Source: Candidatus Celerinatantimonas neptuna
GTDB lineage: Bacteria > Pseudomonadota > Gammaproteobacteria > Enterobacterales > Celerinatantimonadaceae
DNA length: 64,000 nucleotides
Reading direction: 5' to 3'
Assembly: GCA_911810475.1 (NCBI GenBank)
Contig: OU461276.1
Span: 2,034,001 to 2,098,000, forward strand
Program-made: the position numbers and the translations under genes
Part shown: positions 1-10,805 of the stretch, piece after piece
Layout: each line of letters starts with the position of its first letter
Position numbering within the stretch: the stretch's first letter is position 1
The notes under the pieces: generated by a model
What the model was told of the DNA's origin: nothing
Database searches by the model: none
The model's input: only the letters and a program-made list of their open reading frames with translations

Positions 1-194
1 TACAGTGCATCTTCATGAGTGAGATGAACCTGTTTTGTGGGTCGCTCTAATAATCGGATCACTAACCGGGTTTCTAGCTGTTTGATGATGTTGGTGATAG
101 TTGGTCTGGGAAGCTTTTGAGCATCAGCAGCCAATGTAAAACTGTTGCGTTTGGCTATGCGGACAAATACTTACATCTCTTTAAATCGATCCAT
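1..194 (-). pseudogene. Decayed LysR-family regulator (5' part, runs off window)
   Basis: Reading the minus strand from the ATG at 194-192 gives MDRFKEM, then an in-frame TAA (173-171), then VFVRIAKRNSFTLAADAQKLPR and a continuing LysR-type winged-helix DNA-binding segment ending with VHLTHEDAL at the window edge. Intact family members have a Gln codon (MQVFVRIA) where the stop lies, so a CAA-to-TAA change is the likely lesion. It faces the decayed SDR gene at about 290-852, the usual arrangement of a LysR regulator and its target. The rest of the gene lies outside the window, so further damage cannot be judged. That it is LysR-derived is clear; loss of function is inferred from the stop. Confidence 0.75.
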
Positions 195-289
195 CCACTC
201 GTTCTATTATTAATATTTTAGAAAAATGAAATTCATTTTTGATTGATTATAAATCCTAAAATGAACTATATGCTGATGAGGCTGAATTT

Positions 290-852
290 TTAGTGAACAC
301 TCTGGAAATCAGTGGGGTAAACGCTATTGCGATCAAGTGTAATGCGGCGATTGCGGCAGAAGTGTTGCAGATATTTGATGCAATTGAGAAAGAACTGAGG
401 CATATCGATCTTTTGGTGAATAATGCCGGGATTATGAAACTAGCGAAGTTATCTGAAAGTAATGATGCGCTTTTTGAACAACATATAGCGATTCATCTCA
501 AAGGAACTTTTAACATGTTGAAACTTGTGGCTGAATGATTGTGGAGCGTGGACGGATTACGATTGGAGTCTTATGGTGTGTATGCTGCGACCAAATCGGC
601 CGTTGAAACAATGTTAGCTATTCAGGCAAAAGCGTTATTTTATAAATGGTCAATACTGTGGCAGCAGGACCGACAGCGGCCAATCTGTTCCTTGATGGGA
701 AATCTTCCGAACTGATTGATCGGCTTGCGCATATAAACCCATTAGAAAGGTTGGAAACGCCAGAAAATATTGCAAACGTAGTGGTTTTTTTAGCCAGCCT
801 GCGGGGAGAGTGGATCGGTCATTATGTGAAATGGCCAGCTTGGTCGTTGTGA
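290..852 (+). pseudogene. Decayed short-chain dehydrogenase/reductase
   Basis: Two SDR pieces lie in different frames. Residues coded at 293-538 contain the SDR core motif LLVNNAGIM and helix region HLKGTFNML, then a stop. Around 560-640 the segment ESYGVYAATKSAVETM carries the catalytic YxxxK motif. The piece at 646-852 (NTVAAGPTAANLF ... LERLETPENIANVVVFLASL) matches the usual SDR C-terminal third but ends in an altered tail. The N-terminal Rossmann segment with TGxxxGxG is missing. At least one frameshift and an N-terminal loss make this a remnant. It probably belonged with the broken LysR gene on the other side of the intergenic gap. Confidence 0.8.
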
Positions 853-894
853 TGCTATAGTTGCAATCGCATCACAGCGAGATTTTATAGTAAA

Positions 895-946
895 GTCCCT
901 GCTTTAGACTTTTAAAAAAGTATTGATGATGGCTTAAAGCAGGGGA
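895..946. terminator. Possible terminator hairpin between SDR remnant and gorA
   Basis: CCCTGCTTTA at 897-906 pairs perfectly with TAAAGCAGGG at 935-944 across a 28-nt loop. It sits just past the gorA stop codon and past the SDR remnant, so it could end transcription from either side. The loop is long and the T-tract weak, so the call is tentative. Confidence 0.35.
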
Positions 947-953
947 TGAACGA

Positions 954-2312
954 TTACATTGTTACTAATTCTTCTGCACTGGTTGGATGAATGGCGACGC
1001 AGGCATCAAAATCAGCTTTGGTTGCGCCCATTTTCATGGCCACGCCGAAGCCCTGCAATATTTCATCCATTCCCAGCCCGATGCCATGAAGACCCACAAC
1101 TTTTTCATCGGCTCCGGCACAGATGATTTTCATTTTAGTCAGTTGCCGGTTGCGGGTTACAGCGGTGTACATAGCGCCAAAGCTGGATGTATAGATTTTG
1201 ATCTGTTCGTTGCCGTAGTACTCGCGTGCCTGAGGCTCTGTAAGACCAATCGTGCCGATCACCGGGTGACTAAAGACCACGGTTGGAACCAAGTCATAAT
1301 CCATTTTAGCGTCAGGCTTGTGATTGAATAGCCGTTCGCTAAGCAGCCTCCCTGCTTTCACTGCAACCGGGGTTAGCTCGATTTTGCCGATGTTATCACC
1401 CAGTGCATAAACTCCTTCGGCGGTGGTATTGGAATATTCGTCAACTTTGATATAGCCGTGTTCATTCAATTCGACCCCGGCGGCGGATAAATTGATCTGA
1501 TCGGTATTGGGTTCACGGCCAATGGCCCAGATGACACAATCAACATGCAGTGTTGCGTCATTTTCAAATGTGAGGATTAAGCTGCCATCTGCTTGTTTAT
1601 CTAAACGTTTTGGAATGCTGTGCGTGTGCAGGGTCGGGCCATGTTCTGCCATCATTTCCATCAGTGTTTCGCTGAGCATCGGGTCAAAGGCTCGCAGTGG
1701 TGCATGTTTGCGAACGGCCAGATGCGTTTCACTGCCCAACGCATGCAGTACCCCAGCCAGCTCAACTGCAATATAACCGGCTCCGATAACAGCAACTCGT
1801 TTGGGTTGTTCATTGAGGGCAAAAAACCCATCGGACGTGATGCCGTGTTCGACTCCCGGAATATTCGGTAGCGTCGGGCGACCACCGGTTGCGATTAAAA
1901 TATGTTTGGCGCGGTAGTGTACGCCGTTCACTTCAACGGTATGGGCATCGACAAACCGGGCAAAACCATGGATGCGGGTAATCTCATTATTGCCCAGCAC
2001 GCGATCGTATGAACCGTGAATCCGGTCAATATAGGCCTGGCGATTTTTCACCAGTGTTGCCCAGTCAAAATGGTTCAGATTGACATCGAATCCGTAATCT
2101 GGGGCATATAGGTGAATGGCTTCGGCAATTTGAGCACCAAACCACATGGCTTTTTTCGGGACACAGCCGACATTGACACAGGTCCCACCCACTTGATTCG
2201 CTTCGACTAACGCAACTTTTTGTCCATATCGGGCAGCCCGATTGGCTGAGGCAATGCCGCCACTTCCAGCGCCAATACATAGATAATCAAATTCATTTGC
2301 AGGTTGTGTCAT
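954..2312 (-). CDS. gorA: Glutathione reductase
   Basis: Cytosolic flavoprotein that uses NADPH to reduce glutathione disulfide. The 452-residue length is normal. The FAD-binding Rossmann motif GAGSGG is at about residues 14-20. The redox disulfide motif [13 protein letters not shown] places the active cysteines at 45 and 50. A second nucleotide-binding fold ([13 protein letters not shown]) lies near 170, and the C-terminal dimerisation domain ends with the catalytic HPTSAEE (His442). The central motif with YIAVE and a downstream arginine fits NADPH rather than NADH use. It is a single gene, divergent from prlC. The start ATG at 2312 is preceded by a weak AG-rich stretch. Call based on clear full-length family resemblance. 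Confidence 0.96.
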   Translation of the reverse strand: MTQPANEFDYLCIGAGSGGIASANRAARYGQKVALVEANQVGGTCVNVGCVPKKAMWFGAQIAEAIHLYAPDYGFDVNLNHFDWATLVKNRQAYIDRIHGSYDRVLGNNEITRIHGFARFVDAHTVEVNGVHYRAKHILIATGGRPTLPNIPGVEHGITSDGFFALNEQPKRVAVIGAGYIAVELAGVLHALGSETHLAVRKHAPLRAFDPMLSETLMEMMAEHGPTLHTHSIPKRLDKQADGSLILTFENDATLHVDCVIWAIGREPNTDQINLSAAGVELNEHGYIKVDEYSNTTAEGVYALGDNIGKIELTPVAVKAGRLLSERLFNHKPDAKMDYDLVPTVVFSHPVIGTIGLTEPQAREYYGNEQIKIYTSSFGAMYTAVTRNRQLTKMKIICAGADEKVVGLHGIGLGMDEILQGFGVAMKMGATKADFDACVAIHPTSAEELVTM

Positions 2313-2578
2313 GAGTATCCTCAGTCAGAATAAGTGAAAAGAATATGAGTATAGCGGGAACGATTCGATTGATCATATGGTGCCAGCGAAGGGTGCAATA
2401 GTTAATAACGATGATTAATCTATAGGTACCTTTGGGTGATGTAAACATGTGATTTTGTACGGTGAAGCGCGTTTTAGTTTGTGAGGATGATTTACTTGGC
2501 CGAGTTGATTTCATGCGGATAGATCCCCATAGTGAGTATATTGTACGCTGTATTGCGTCGTTTGATTAAGGAGCCGGT

Positions 2579-4612
2579 ATGACAAATCCGCTATTAGAAT
2601 TCGAAGGGTTACCGCCATTTTCACAGATTAAACCCGATTTTATTAAACCAGCCGTTGAGCAATTAATTGCCGAATATCGAAATGTGGTTGAACAGGTTGT
2701 CGGGTTACCTGAGTACACATGGGATAACTTTATCGAACCACTGACTGACATTTCCGATAAGCTAAGCCGGGTCTGGTCGCCTGTCGGTCATTTGAATTCG
2801 GTGTTAAATAGCGATGCATTGCGTGATGCCTATGAAAGTTGTCTGCCGTTGTTGTCTGAATTAAGTACTTTCCTGGGGCAGCATCAGGGGCTGTACCATG
2901 CTTATCAGGCATTGCGTGAGAGCCAGGCGTTCGCAGGTTACAGTCAGGCTCAGAAGAAAACCATTGATGATTCACTGCGTGATTTTAAATTGTCGGGAAT
3001 TGCGTTACCTGAAGATAAACAGAAACGATATGGCGAAATCAGCCAGAAATTATCCGAATTGTCTTCAAAATTCTCGAATCAGGTGCTTGATGCAACGCAT
3101 GCATGGCAGAAAAATGTCACAGATAAAAATGTGTTAAAAGGGTTGCCAGATTCAGCATTAGAAGCCGCCGCTCAAGCTGCTAAAGCAAAAGGATTAGCTG
3201 GTTATCTGTTGACGTTGGATATCCCCAGTTATCTGCCGGTGATGACGTATGCCGATGATCGCAGTCTGCGCGAAGAGCTTTACCGGGCTTATTGTACCCG
3301 CGCATCAGAGCTTGGCCCGAATGCCGGTGAATTTGATAATACTGATGTGATTAAAGAAACGCTGGCGCTGCGCTATGAACTGGCACAGCTGCTGAGTTTT
3401 AATAATTATGCCGAGTTATCACTGGCGACCAAAATGGCCCAGAGTCGTGAACAGGTGGTTGGTTTCTTAGACGATTTGGCGAAACGCTCAAAACCACAAG
3501 GCGCGCATGAACTTGACGAGTTAAAAGCCTATGCTCATGAGCAGTTTGGTGTCGATGAGCTTAAGGCTTGGGATATCTCGTATTACGGCGAAAAACTTAA
3601 GCAGCATAAATATGCGATTTCCGACGAACAATTACGGCCTTATTTCCCGGAAGATAGAGTGTTAAGCGGTTTGTTTGAAGTGGTGAAACGGCTGTATGGC
3701 GTCCGCGTCGAGCAGGCTGATGGTGTAGAGACCTGGCATCCGGAAGTGCGCTATTTTGAGTTGTATGACCAAAATAATGTTTTGCGGGCTTCATTTTATC
3801 TGGACTTATATGCCCGCGAACATAAACGCGGCGGTGCCTGGATGGACGAATGCCAGGTTCGCAGACGCTGTGCCAATGGGAAGCTACAGCTGCCGGTTGC
3901 TTATCTGACCTGTAATTTTAACCGCCCGGTCGGTGATAAACCTGCGTTGTTTACTCATGATGAAGTGCTCACATTGTTTCATGAATTTGGCCATGGGCTG
4001 CATCATATGCTGACTCAGATCGACGTGGCTTCGGTGTCTGGAATTAACGGGGTGGCCTGGGATGCTGTTGAGCTGCCCAGCCAGTTTATGGAAAACTGGT
4101 GCTGGCAGCCGGAAGCATTAAGTTTTATCTCTGGTCATTATGAAACCGGCGAGCCATTACCGAGCGAGATGCTGGATAAACTGTTGGCAGCCCGGAACTA
4201 TCATTCAGCCATGGCGATGCTGCGCCAGTTAGAATTTGCCTTGTTTGATTTTAAACTGCATAGCCAGGATCCAAGTGGCATTTCAGTGCAGCAGGTACTC
4301 GATGAGGTGCGCGCTCAGGTCGCCGTGCTCAAAGCGCCTGAGTTTAACCGGTTCCAGAATGGCTTTGCGCATATTTTTGCCGGAGGATATGCCGCCGGAT
4401 ATTACAGCTATAAATGGGCGGAAGTATTATCGTCTGATGCATTTTCAATGTTTGAAGAAAATGGTATTTTTGATGCCAAAACCGGTCATTCATTCCTGTC
4501 AAATATTTTGGAAAAAGGCGGCTCTGAAGAACCAATGAAACTGTTTGAAGCATTCCGTGGGCGACCACCACAGATTGATGCATTGCTTCGTCATAGCGGT
4601 ATTCAGTCTTAA
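2579..4612 (+). CDS. prlC: Oligopeptidase A (M3 metallopeptidase)
   Basis: Cytoplasmic zinc oligopeptidase that degrades short peptides, including cleaved signal peptides. At 677 residues it matches the family (E. coli about 680). The M3 zinc motif HEFGH is at residues 468-472 within LFHEFGHGLHHML; the third zinc ligand is expected in the downstream helix region following ELPSQFMENW. No signal peptide. The ATG at 2579 follows AAGGAG about 6 nt upstream, a strong ribosome site that fixes the start. A strong hairpin terminator follows at 4632-4660. In many relatives prlC neighbours gorA, as here, though the two genes are divergent. Confidence 0.96.
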   Translation: MTNPLLEFEGLPPFSQIKPDFIKPAVEQLIAEYRNVVEQVVGLPEYTWDNFIEPLTDISDKLSRVWSPVGHLNSVLNSDALRDAYESCLPLLSELSTFLGQHQGLYHAYQALRESQAFAGYSQAQKKTIDDSLRDFKLSGIALPEDKQKRYGEISQKLSELSSKFSNQVLDATHAWQKNVTDKNVLKGLPDSALEAAAQAAKAKGLAGYLLTLDIPSYLPVMTYADDRSLREELYRAYCTRASELGPNAGEFDNTDVIKETLALRYELAQLLSFNNYAELSLATKMAQSREQVVGFLDDLAKRSKPQGAHELDELKAYAHEQFGVDELKAWDISYYGEKLKQHKYAISDEQLRPYFPEDRVLSGLFEVVKRLYGVRVEQADGVETWHPEVRYFELYDQNNVLRASFYLDLYAREHKRGGAWMDECQVRRRCANGKLQLPVAYLTCNFNRPVGDKPALFTHDEVLTLFHEFGHGLHHMLTQIDVASVSGINGVAWDAVELPSQFMENWCWQPEALSFISGHYETGEPLPSEMLDKLLAARNYHSAMAMLRQLEFALFDFKLHSQDPSGISVQQVLDEVRAQVAVLKAPEFNRFQNGFAHIFAGGYAAGYYSYKWAEVLSSDAFSMFEENGIFDAKTGHSFLSNILEKGGSEEPMKLFEAFRGRPPQIDALLRHSGIQS

Positions 4613-4631
4613 TTGTTCCATTGCTTTTCAT

Positions 4632-4662
4632 AAAAAGGCCCGTGTATCACGGGCCTTTTTAC
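4632..4662 (+). terminator. Rho-independent terminator of prlC
   Basis: AAAAGGCCCGTG pairs with CACGGGCCTTTT around a 3-4-nt loop, followed by further T residues. It lies 20 nt after the prlC stop and is close to symmetric, so it could also act on the other strand. Confidence 0.9.
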
Positions 4663-4727
4663 TATATTTCTCGATGTATCAAAACTTTAAATTCATTCTT
4701 TACACGATCATCAATCAACTCTATATC

Positions 4728-5297
4728 TGGCCAGTTTTTTAGCGTTTTAACCTTTGGTCCGGAAAAGGGATCATTCAGAAACTCTTTCAGGTTTTAGCAC
4801 AGGACAATGACTCCGAATGGTTGTTCATTGATGGCAGTATTGTTAAGGCCTATCAGGATAGCTGTGGCGCAGCGAGTACTAATGCAGAAGCGATCGGAAA
4901 AAGTCGGGGTGGGAACTCAACTAAAATTCACCTTGCCGTTGATAGTGGTGGCTTGCCCGTTTATTTCGAACTATCAGGAGGTCAGGTCAATGATATTGTT
5001 CATGCTCAGAGCCTGATATCTGGCTCTCCGGATGCAGCCAGTGTTTGTGCAGATAAAGGTTATGATAGTGATAATCTGAGAGATTTTATCGAAGAAAATG
5101 GCAGTAGAGCGAATAGACCACGCAGAGCCAATACGAAAGCAGGGAATGAGCATATGGACTGGTGTTTGTACAAATATCGCCACCTGGTCGAAAACGCTTT
5201 TTTGAGAATTAAGAAATACCGGGCGGTTGCAACCCGATACGACAAATTAGCAAGAAATTACAGAAGTATGGTGGCTCTGTCTTTTGTCATGATGTAG
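4728..5297 (+). mobile_element. 5'-truncated IS5-type transposase remnant
   Basis: The intact stretch from 4743 reads RFNLWSGKGIIQKLF, then FIDGSIVKAYQDSCGA (the DG of the first catalytic DDE aspartate block), then KIHLAVDSGGLPVYF, VCADKGYDSD (second Asp block) and a C-terminal HLVENAFLRIKKYRAVATRYDK carrying the Glu. This is the order of IS5-family transposases. An in-frame TAG at 4740-4742 interrupts the reading frame, and nothing recognisable as the N-terminal helix-turn-helix lies upstream. It begins about 65 nt after the prlC terminator. I could not identify terminal inverted repeats. It is a dead fragment, not an active element. Confidence 0.85.
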
Positions 5298-5727
5298 TTG
5301 CCGATGTACTGCTGAATAAATAATGAACAAAGATCAATAGCCTCTAGAACGTTTGTACAATCTCTACATCGTTTTCCGTGAATTAAATTCTCAAGTGTAC
5401 CACTTGCCTATCTCTACGCCTTTTGTTCCCTTCTTTTGGCTTTGGTAAAAATAAGAGTGTTCTGCTGATTATTTAACCAAAACAGGTCCGTTTTTCTTAA
5501 TGTTCACAAATTTTTTGCAAATCTTATGGTTTTAATCTGATTTTCTGGCGTTTTTGCCGCTCTTTGCGCTTTATTGCATGGGTTCAAAACTTGCCGAACA
5601 TGATGATGTTGCGGTAAAACTGCTGTTAATCGCAGTTGCTAAAGGATTTTATAGGGCAATCTGACGAGTTTAAAAAACAACATCGCAATAATCATAAATC
5701 GTTTCAAAATGGTAATGGAGATATGCA
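5298..5727. other. Intergenic region upstream of livK
   Basis: About 430 bp between the IS remnant and livK. I see no ORF with family resemblance, no terminator-like hairpin and no recognisable operator. The livK promoter must lie here. The last 60 bases are A-rich, and a GGAG motif (AATGGAGATATGC) sits about 9 nt before the livK ATG. Confidence 0.5.
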
Positions 5728-6849
5728 ATGAAAAAATGGACCAGGAAGGCAGTTGTTGCAGCCATTTCAATCTCAATTTGGGGATCGGTCTTTAGTGTTC
5801 AGGCGGCAGATACGGTCAAAATTGCAATAGCCGGGCCTGAAACCGGATCTGTTGCGCAGTATGGTGATATGGAGTTTGACGGTGCACATGTGGCAGTCGA
5901 GTTGATCAATAAAGCGGGTGGGATCAACGGTAAAAAGCTTGAAGCCATCGATTATGATGACGCCTGTGAACCGAAACAGGCTGTCGCTGTGGCGAACCGT
6001 GTGGTGAATGATGATATTCAGTTTGTGGTGGGGCATTTATGTTCGGGGGCAACGCAGCCTGCATCAGATGTTTATGAGGATGAAGGCGTTTTGATGATGA
6101 CCCCTGCCGCTACCAGTCCGGCGATTACCACCCGGGGCTATCAGATGATTTTTCGGACTATCGGGCTTGATAGTGATCAGGGGCCAACTGCCGCAAAATA
6201 TATTATTAAACACATTAAACCGAAACGGGTGGCGATTGTTCACGATAAGCAGCAATACGGGGAAGGGATTGCAACTGCGGTGCGGGACAATTTGCAAAAA
6301 GCCGGGATCAAAATTGTTTCCTTTGATGGGATTACCACCGGCACGAAAGATTTCTCAGCTCTGATTGCCAAACTTAAACAAGAGAATGCCGATTTTGTCT
6401 ACTATGGTGGCTACCATCCTGAACTGGGGCTGATTCTTCGACAGTCTGCTGAGAAAGGCTTTAAAGCACAGTTTATGGGCCCTGAAGGGGTCGGCAATAA
6501 AGATCTATCGGCTATTGCCGGTAAAGCATCTGAAGGCTTGTTGGTGACTTTACCTAAAAAATACGATCAGAATCCTGAAAACGCCAAGATTGTGAAAACA
6601 ATGAAAGCGGAAGGTAAGGATCCTTCTGGTCCGTTTGTCTGGACCAGTTATGCAGCCGTTCAGGCGCTCACCGCCGGGATCAAAGCGGTTGGCGATGATC
6701 CGCAAGCTGTTGCCAAATTCTTACGCTCACATCAGGTGAACACTGTGATGGGGCCTCTGAAATGGGATCATAAAGGCGATCTGAAAGGGTTCGAATTCGG
6801 CGTGTTTCGCTGGCATGCAGATGGTACGTCAACCCCTTTAAAACTGTAA
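5728..6849 (+). CDS. livK: Branched-chain amino acid ABC transporter, periplasmic binding protein
   Basis: Captures leucine, isoleucine and valine (or leucine only) in the periplasm for the LivHMGF transporter. A classic signal peptide (charged MKKWTRK, hydrophobic core, VQA cleavage after residue 26) precedes the type I periplasmic-binding fold, which begins [17 protein letters not shown]. The length of 373 is typical. The segment [32 protein letters not shown] is the ligand-contact region of the Liv/Leu-binding family. It heads the liv operon; a stable hairpin separates it from livH, as in other liv operons where the binding protein is made in excess. Whether specificity is LivJ-like or LivK-like cannot be told. 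Confidence 0.94.
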   Translation: MKKWTRKAVVAAISISIWGSVFSVQAADTVKIAIAGPETGSVAQYGDMEFDGAHVAVELINKAGGINGKKLEAIDYDDACEPKQAVAVANRVVNDDIQFVVGHLCSGATQPASDVYEDEGVLMMTPAATSPAITTRGYQMIFRTIGLDSDQGPTAAKYIIKHIKPKRVAIVHDKQQYGEGIATAVRDNLQKAGIKIVSFDGITTGTKDFSALIAKLKQENADFVYYGGYHPELGLILRQSAEKGFKAQFMGPEGVGNKDLSAIAGKASEGLLVTLPKKYDQNPENAKIVKTMKAEGKDPSGPFVWTSYAAVQALTAGIKAVGDDPQAVAKFLRSHQVNTVMGPLKWDHKGDLKGFEFGVFRWHADGTSTPLKL

Positions 6850-6860
6850 TCTTTAATGAA

Positions 6861-6888
6861 TGGGTTGTTACTTGTCGGTGACAACCCA
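6861..6888 (+). promoter_or_regulatory. Hairpin between livK and livH
   Basis: TGGGTTGTTAC (6861-6871) pairs with GTGACAACCCA (6878-6888) with one G-T wobble and a 6-nt loop. No T-tract follows. The position after the binding-protein gene and before the permease genes suggests a partial terminator or an mRNA 3'-end stabiliser that gives more LivK than LivHMGF. The role is inferred from position. Confidence 0.6.
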
Positions 6889-7042
6889 GGGCATGTATTG
6901 CTTTAAAATGATGAGGTTGCTGCTGTGGTTTTTGCCTGCCAATAGGGTGTGTCGTTAAGCATGACCATATAGATCTGATCTTATGAAGTCTGAGCAATGC
7001 CTACTTTTAAAGATACACGACCCTGGATGATTTGAGGTCTGT

Positions 7043-7969
7043 ATGTCTGAGCATGTTTTCTATTTTTTTCAACAGTTGATCAATGGCCTGACGGTTGGTA
7101 GCTCCTATGCGTTGATTGCCATTGGTTATACCATGGTTTATGGCATTATCGGCATGATCAATTTTGCCCATGGTGAAGTGTATATGATCGGCACGTATGT
7201 CGCGTTTATCGCGTTGTCGGTGATGACGATGATGGGCTTTGATAATGTTCCGATTTTGTTTATCGGCGCATTTGCTTTAAGTATGGTGATTACCAGTGTC
7301 TACGGATGGACGATTGAGCGTGTTGCCTACCGGCCTCTGCGAGGCGGTAATCGATTGATCCCGTTGATCTCTGCCATTGGAATGTCGATCTTTTTGCAAA
7401 ATCTGGTTCGCACCGCACAGGGCAGCCGTGATGTGGCCATTCCTGCTCTGGTCCAGGGCGGCTGGACGATAGGCCCTGCCGATCATTTTCATCTGACAAT
7501 TTCATATATGCAGGTGGTCATTTTTGCCGTGACCTTTGTTGCGATGGCCTGTCTTACGACGTATATCTCCCGTTCCAGAATGGGGCAGGCCTGTCGGGCC
7601 TGTTCTGAAGATATGAAAATGGCGAGTCTGTTGGGGATCGATACCAATAAAGTGATTGCATTTACGTTTGTTGTCGGGGCGGCGCTTGCTTCGGTCGCCG
7701 GGGTTTTGCTGGGGGTCTATTACGGTGTTGTGAACCCGTATATTGGTTTTATTGCCGGGTTAAAAGCTTTTACGGCGGCGGTTTTAGGTGGCATTGGCTC
7801 GATTCCTGGTGCGGTTGTAGGTGGCTTGCTGCTGGGAGTTGCTGAGGCATTAACGGCTGGTTATATCAGCCCTGAATATTCAGATGTTGTTTCGTTTTTG
7901 CTGCTTTGCCTGGTTTTGCTGTTTATGCCCACCGGTATTTTAGGTCGCCCGGAGGTTGAAAAAGTATGA
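7043..7969 (+). CDS. livH: Branched-chain amino acid ABC transporter permease LivH
   Basis: Inner-membrane permease of 308 residues, about eight membrane helices. It has the family opening [39 protein letters not shown], diagnostic for LivH. The C-terminal coupling region [30 protein letters not shown] is also characteristic. The stop overlaps the livM start (ATGA), which indicates translational coupling. It forms the heteromeric channel with LivM, energised by LivG and LivF. Confidence 0.96.
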   Translation: MSEHVFYFFQQLINGLTVGSSYALIAIGYTMVYGIIGMINFAHGEVYMIGTYVAFIALSVMTMMGFDNVPILFIGAFALSMVITSVYGWTIERVAYRPLRGGNRLIPLISAIGMSIFLQNLVRTAQGSRDVAIPALVQGGWTIGPADHFHLTISYMQVVIFAVTFVAMACLTTYISRSRMGQACRACSEDMKMASLLGIDTNKVIAFTFVVGAALASVAGVLLGVYYGVVNPYIGFIAGLKAFTAAVLGGIGSIPGAVVGGLLLGVAEALTAGYISPEYSDVVSFLLLCLVLLFMPTGILGRPEVEKV

Positions 7970-9234
7970 AAACAGCGAATTTGAAAGCGGCATGTTGTGC
8001 GGCTGCCATTTTTTTACTTTTGGCCGGCTGGCTGTTGGGGATTCGGATGGAAACCACCGCCAAAGGGCTGACTCTGGCCTGGTCGACTTTGCCTCGTTGG
8101 GGGCTTTTAGGGCTCGGAACTATGCTGGTGTTTCTCGGGCAGTGGTTTCATCAGCCGATCCGTTCGGTTTGGGCCACGCTCAATCACTCTTCTGCGAAAG
8201 TGGTGAAGTTACCGTCTCCAGAAGAGAACCCAACTTTTTATCGTTATCTGATCGGTGTGGTGCTACTGGGCGCACTGATCTGGCCGTTTGTTGTTTCCCG
8301 TGGCGTGGTGGACTTGGCTACGTTGACGCTGATTTATGTCATGCTGGGATTAGGGCTTAATATCGTGGTCGGTCTGGCCGGATTGTTAGATCTGGGGTAT
8401 GTCGGATTTTATGCGGTCGGTGCATATAGCTACGCATTGCTGAACAGTTATTTAGGGTGGGGATTCTGGAGTTGTTTGCCTGTTGCGGGGGCTCTGGCGG
8501 CATTTTTTGGTTTCCTGTTAGGGTTCCCCGTGCTCAGGCTTCGCGGTGATTATCTGGCCATTGTCACATTAGGGTTTGGGGAGATTATCCGGATTATGCT
8601 CAATAATCTGACCTCTTTGACCGGTGGACCTAATGGTATCGGAGGGATCCCCAAGCCGACATTATTTGGTTTGGAATTTTCACGTCATGTTCGTTACGGC
8701 GGATGGGATACCTTTGATCACTTCTTTGGATTGAAATATAGCTCGGATCATAAAGTGATTTTTCTGTATCTCATGGCGGTGTTGCTGGTGATTATTACGA
8801 TTTTTGTGATCAACCGTTTGTTGCGAATGCCAATTGGCCGGGCCTGGGAAGCACTACGCGAAGATGAAATCGCCTGCCGATCTCTGGGGCTCAACCCCAC
8901 GGTCATTAAGTTGACAGCGTTTACCATTGGTGCCGGATTTGCCGGGTTTGCCGGAAGCTTTTTTGCTGCCCGACAGGGGTTTATCAGCCCTGAATCATTT
9001 ACGTTTATCGAATCGGCGATCATTTTAGCCATTGTTGTATTAGGCGGAATGGGATCCCAGGTTGGTGTCGTATTGGCGGCTATTATTATGACGGTTTTAC
9101 CTGAGCTCGCGCGTGAATTTAGTGAATATCGAATGCTGTTGTTTGGGTTAATGATGGTGTTGATGATGGTGTGGCGACCTGAAGGATTGTTACCGATGAG
9201 CCGGCCGAAGATGGAGTTGAAGTCGCATGAATGA
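7966..9234 (+). CDS. livM: Branched-chain amino acid ABC transporter permease LivM
   Basis: Second permease subunit, 422 residues. An extra N-terminal segment (about 100 residues with two or three hydrophobic stretches) precedes the conserved LivM core, which starts near [32 protein letters not shown]. The coupling motif [29 protein letters not shown] is typical. It overlaps livH by 4 nt and livG by 8 nt, so the four cytoplasmic and membrane genes are tightly coupled. The long N-terminus is usual for enterobacterial-type LivM (about 425 residues). Confidence 0.96.
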   Translation: MKTANLKAACCAAAIFLLLAGWLLGIRMETTAKGLTLAWSTLPRWGLLGLGTMLVFLGQWFHQPIRSVWATLNHSSAKVVKLPSPEENPTFYRYLIGVVLLGALIWPFVVSRGVVDLATLTLIYVMLGLGLNIVVGLAGLLDLGYVGFYAVGAYSYALLNSYLGWGFWSCLPVAGALAAFFGFLLGFPVLRLRGDYLAIVTLGFGEIIRIMLNNLTSLTGGPNGIGGIPKPTLFGLEFSRHVRYGGWDTFDHFFGLKYSSDHKVIFLYLMAVLLVIITIFVINRLLRMPIGRAWEALREDEIACRSLGLNPTVIKLTAFTIGAGFAGFAGSFFAARQGFISPESFTFIESAIILAIVVLGGMGSQVGVVLAAIIMTVLPELAREFSEYRMLLFGLMMVLMMVWRPEGLLPMSRPKMELKSHE

Positions 9235-10000
9235 GCGAAGTAATGTGCTAGAGGTTCACGATCTTTGTATGCGATTTGGTGGTTTATTAGCCGTGAATCA
9301 GGTGTCGTTAGCGATCGCCCGAGAACAGGTAGTGTCGATTATCGGCCCGAATGGCGCGGGTAAGACCACGGTGTTTAACTGTATTACTGGCTTTTATAAG
9401 CCCTCATCCGGGAAGATTGTTTATCAGGGAGAAGCGGTTCAGGGGTTATCAAGCCATAAGATTGCCCGTAAAGGAATGGTCAGGACTTTTCAGCATGTTC
9501 GATTATTTAAAGAGATGACAGCAATTGAAAATTTATTGGTTGCTCAGCATATGCATCTGAATACCAATATTCTCAGTGGGCTGCTTAAAACGCCGAGGTT
9601 TCGCCTGGCAGAGCGTAGCGCGTTGCAGCGGGCGCAATACTGGCTTGAAAAGGTGGATTTAACTGATGTGGCCAACCGACCGGCAGGGCATTTGGCCTAT
9701 GGTCAACAGCGTCGTTTGGAAATCGCACGTTGTATGGTGACTGAGCCTGGTTTATTGATGCTTGATGAACCGGCTGCGGGGTTAAATCCGAAAGAAACTC
9801 AGGATCTGGACCGGTTAATTATGGATCTTCGCTCTGATGAAAAAATAGCGGTTTTATTGATTGAACATGATATGAAGCTGGTGATGGATATTTCTGATTC
9901 TATCTATGTGATCAACCAGGGATCGCCTCTGGCTGATGGGACACCTGAAGCAATTCGCGCGAATCCTGATGTTATCAAAGCCTATTTGGGAGAGTCGTAA
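9227..10000 (+). CDS. livG: Branched-chain amino acid ABC transporter ATPase LivG
   Basis: Cytoplasmic ATPase of the liv importer, 257 residues. Walker A is GPNGAGKTT at residues 40-48. The signature loop reads [14 protein letters not shown], a normal LivG variant of LSGGQ. Walker B is [11 protein letters not shown], and the H-loop histidine is in [11 protein letters not shown]. The family's LivG-specific insertion after Walker A ([22 protein letters not shown]) is present. The stop codon shares one base with the livF start (TAATG). Confidence 0.96.
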   Translation: MNERSNVLEVHDLCMRFGGLLAVNQVSLAIAREQVVSIIGPNGAGKTTVFNCITGFYKPSSGKIVYQGEAVQGLSSHKIARKGMVRTFQHVRLFKEMTAIENLLVAQHMHLNTNILSGLLKTPRFRLAERSALQRAQYWLEKVDLTDVANRPAGHLAYGQQRRLEIARCMVTEPGLLMLDEPAAGLNPKETQDLDRLIMDLRSDEKIAVLLIEHDMKLVMDISDSIYVINQGSPLADGTPEAIRANPDVIKAYLGES

Positions 10001-10707
10001 TGAGTTTACTTCAGGTCAATCAGGTCAGTACCTATTATGGCAAGGTGAAAGCGCTGAATGATATTTCACTTTGTGTTGAAGAAGGTGAAATTGTTAGTTT
10101 AATTGGTGCTAATGGCGCGGGTAAAACCACTTTATTAATGACATTGTGCGGGGACCCAAGGGCGGCCAGTGGCCAGATTGTTTACGATGGTATCGATATT
10201 ACAGTGATGCCTACCTCTGAGATTATGCGATCGAGTATAGCTATTGTGCCTGAGGGGCGGCGAATATTTTCGAGTCTGAGCGTTGAAGAGAATCTTTCTA
10301 TGGGGGCTTTTTTTGCGACGGTGTCAGAGAAAATTGAATTACTGCAACAGATGTTTGAGCTGTTTCCAAAACTTCGAGAGCGCCGCTCACAGCGGGCCGG
10401 GACTATGTCCGGTGGTGAGCAACAAATGTTAGCGATAGGCCGGGCTCTGATGAGTCAGCCTAAGTTGTTACTCCTTGATGAACCTTCTCTTGGGCTGGCA
10501 CCACTGGTCATCGCTCAGATTTTTGAAACGATCGAATTATTGCGTAAAGACGGCATGACGATTTTCTTAGTTGAGCAAAATGCCAACCGGGCTTTAAAAC
10601 TGGCTGACCGGGGTTATGTTTTAGAAAATGGCCGGATCGTATTGGAAGATAGCGGTGACGCTTTGTTGAAGAATACCAGGGTACAACGTGCTTATCTGGG
10701 AGGATAA
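10000..10707 (+). CDS. livF: Branched-chain amino acid ABC transporter ATPase LivF
   Basis: Second ATPase subunit, 235 residues. Walker A is GANGAGKTT at 36-44, the signature is MSGGEQQMLAIGRALM, Walker B is LLLLDEPSLGL, and the switch region is FLVEQNANRAL. The start overlaps the livG stop by one base. It is the last gene of the liv operon. No clear terminator follows, and glpE begins about 100 nt later with its own ribosome site, so some read-through is possible. Confidence 0.96.
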   Translation: MSLLQVNQVSTYYGKVKALNDISLCVEEGEIVSLIGANGAGKTTLLMTLCGDPRAASGQIVYDGIDITVMPTSEIMRSSIAIVPEGRRIFSSLSVEENLSMGAFFATVSEKIELLQQMFELFPKLRERRSQRAGTMSGGEQQMLAIGRALMSQPKLLLLDEPSLGLAPLVIAQIFETIELLRKDGMTIFLVEQNANRALKLADRGYVLENGRIVLEDSGDALLKNTRVQRAYLGG

Positions 10708-10805
10708 GCAGTAACGGCTGTTTATTATTAAATTGTGACAACTTTTGATAGCGGGTTATTTTTGCTGTTACACTATTTTAACCTGTGGCTGTCGATGGAG
10801 TTTTT

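Noticed and set aside
2293-2514. 73-codon minus-strand frame upstream of gorA
   Set aside because: It overlaps the gorA start and looks like random translation of an A+T-rich gap.
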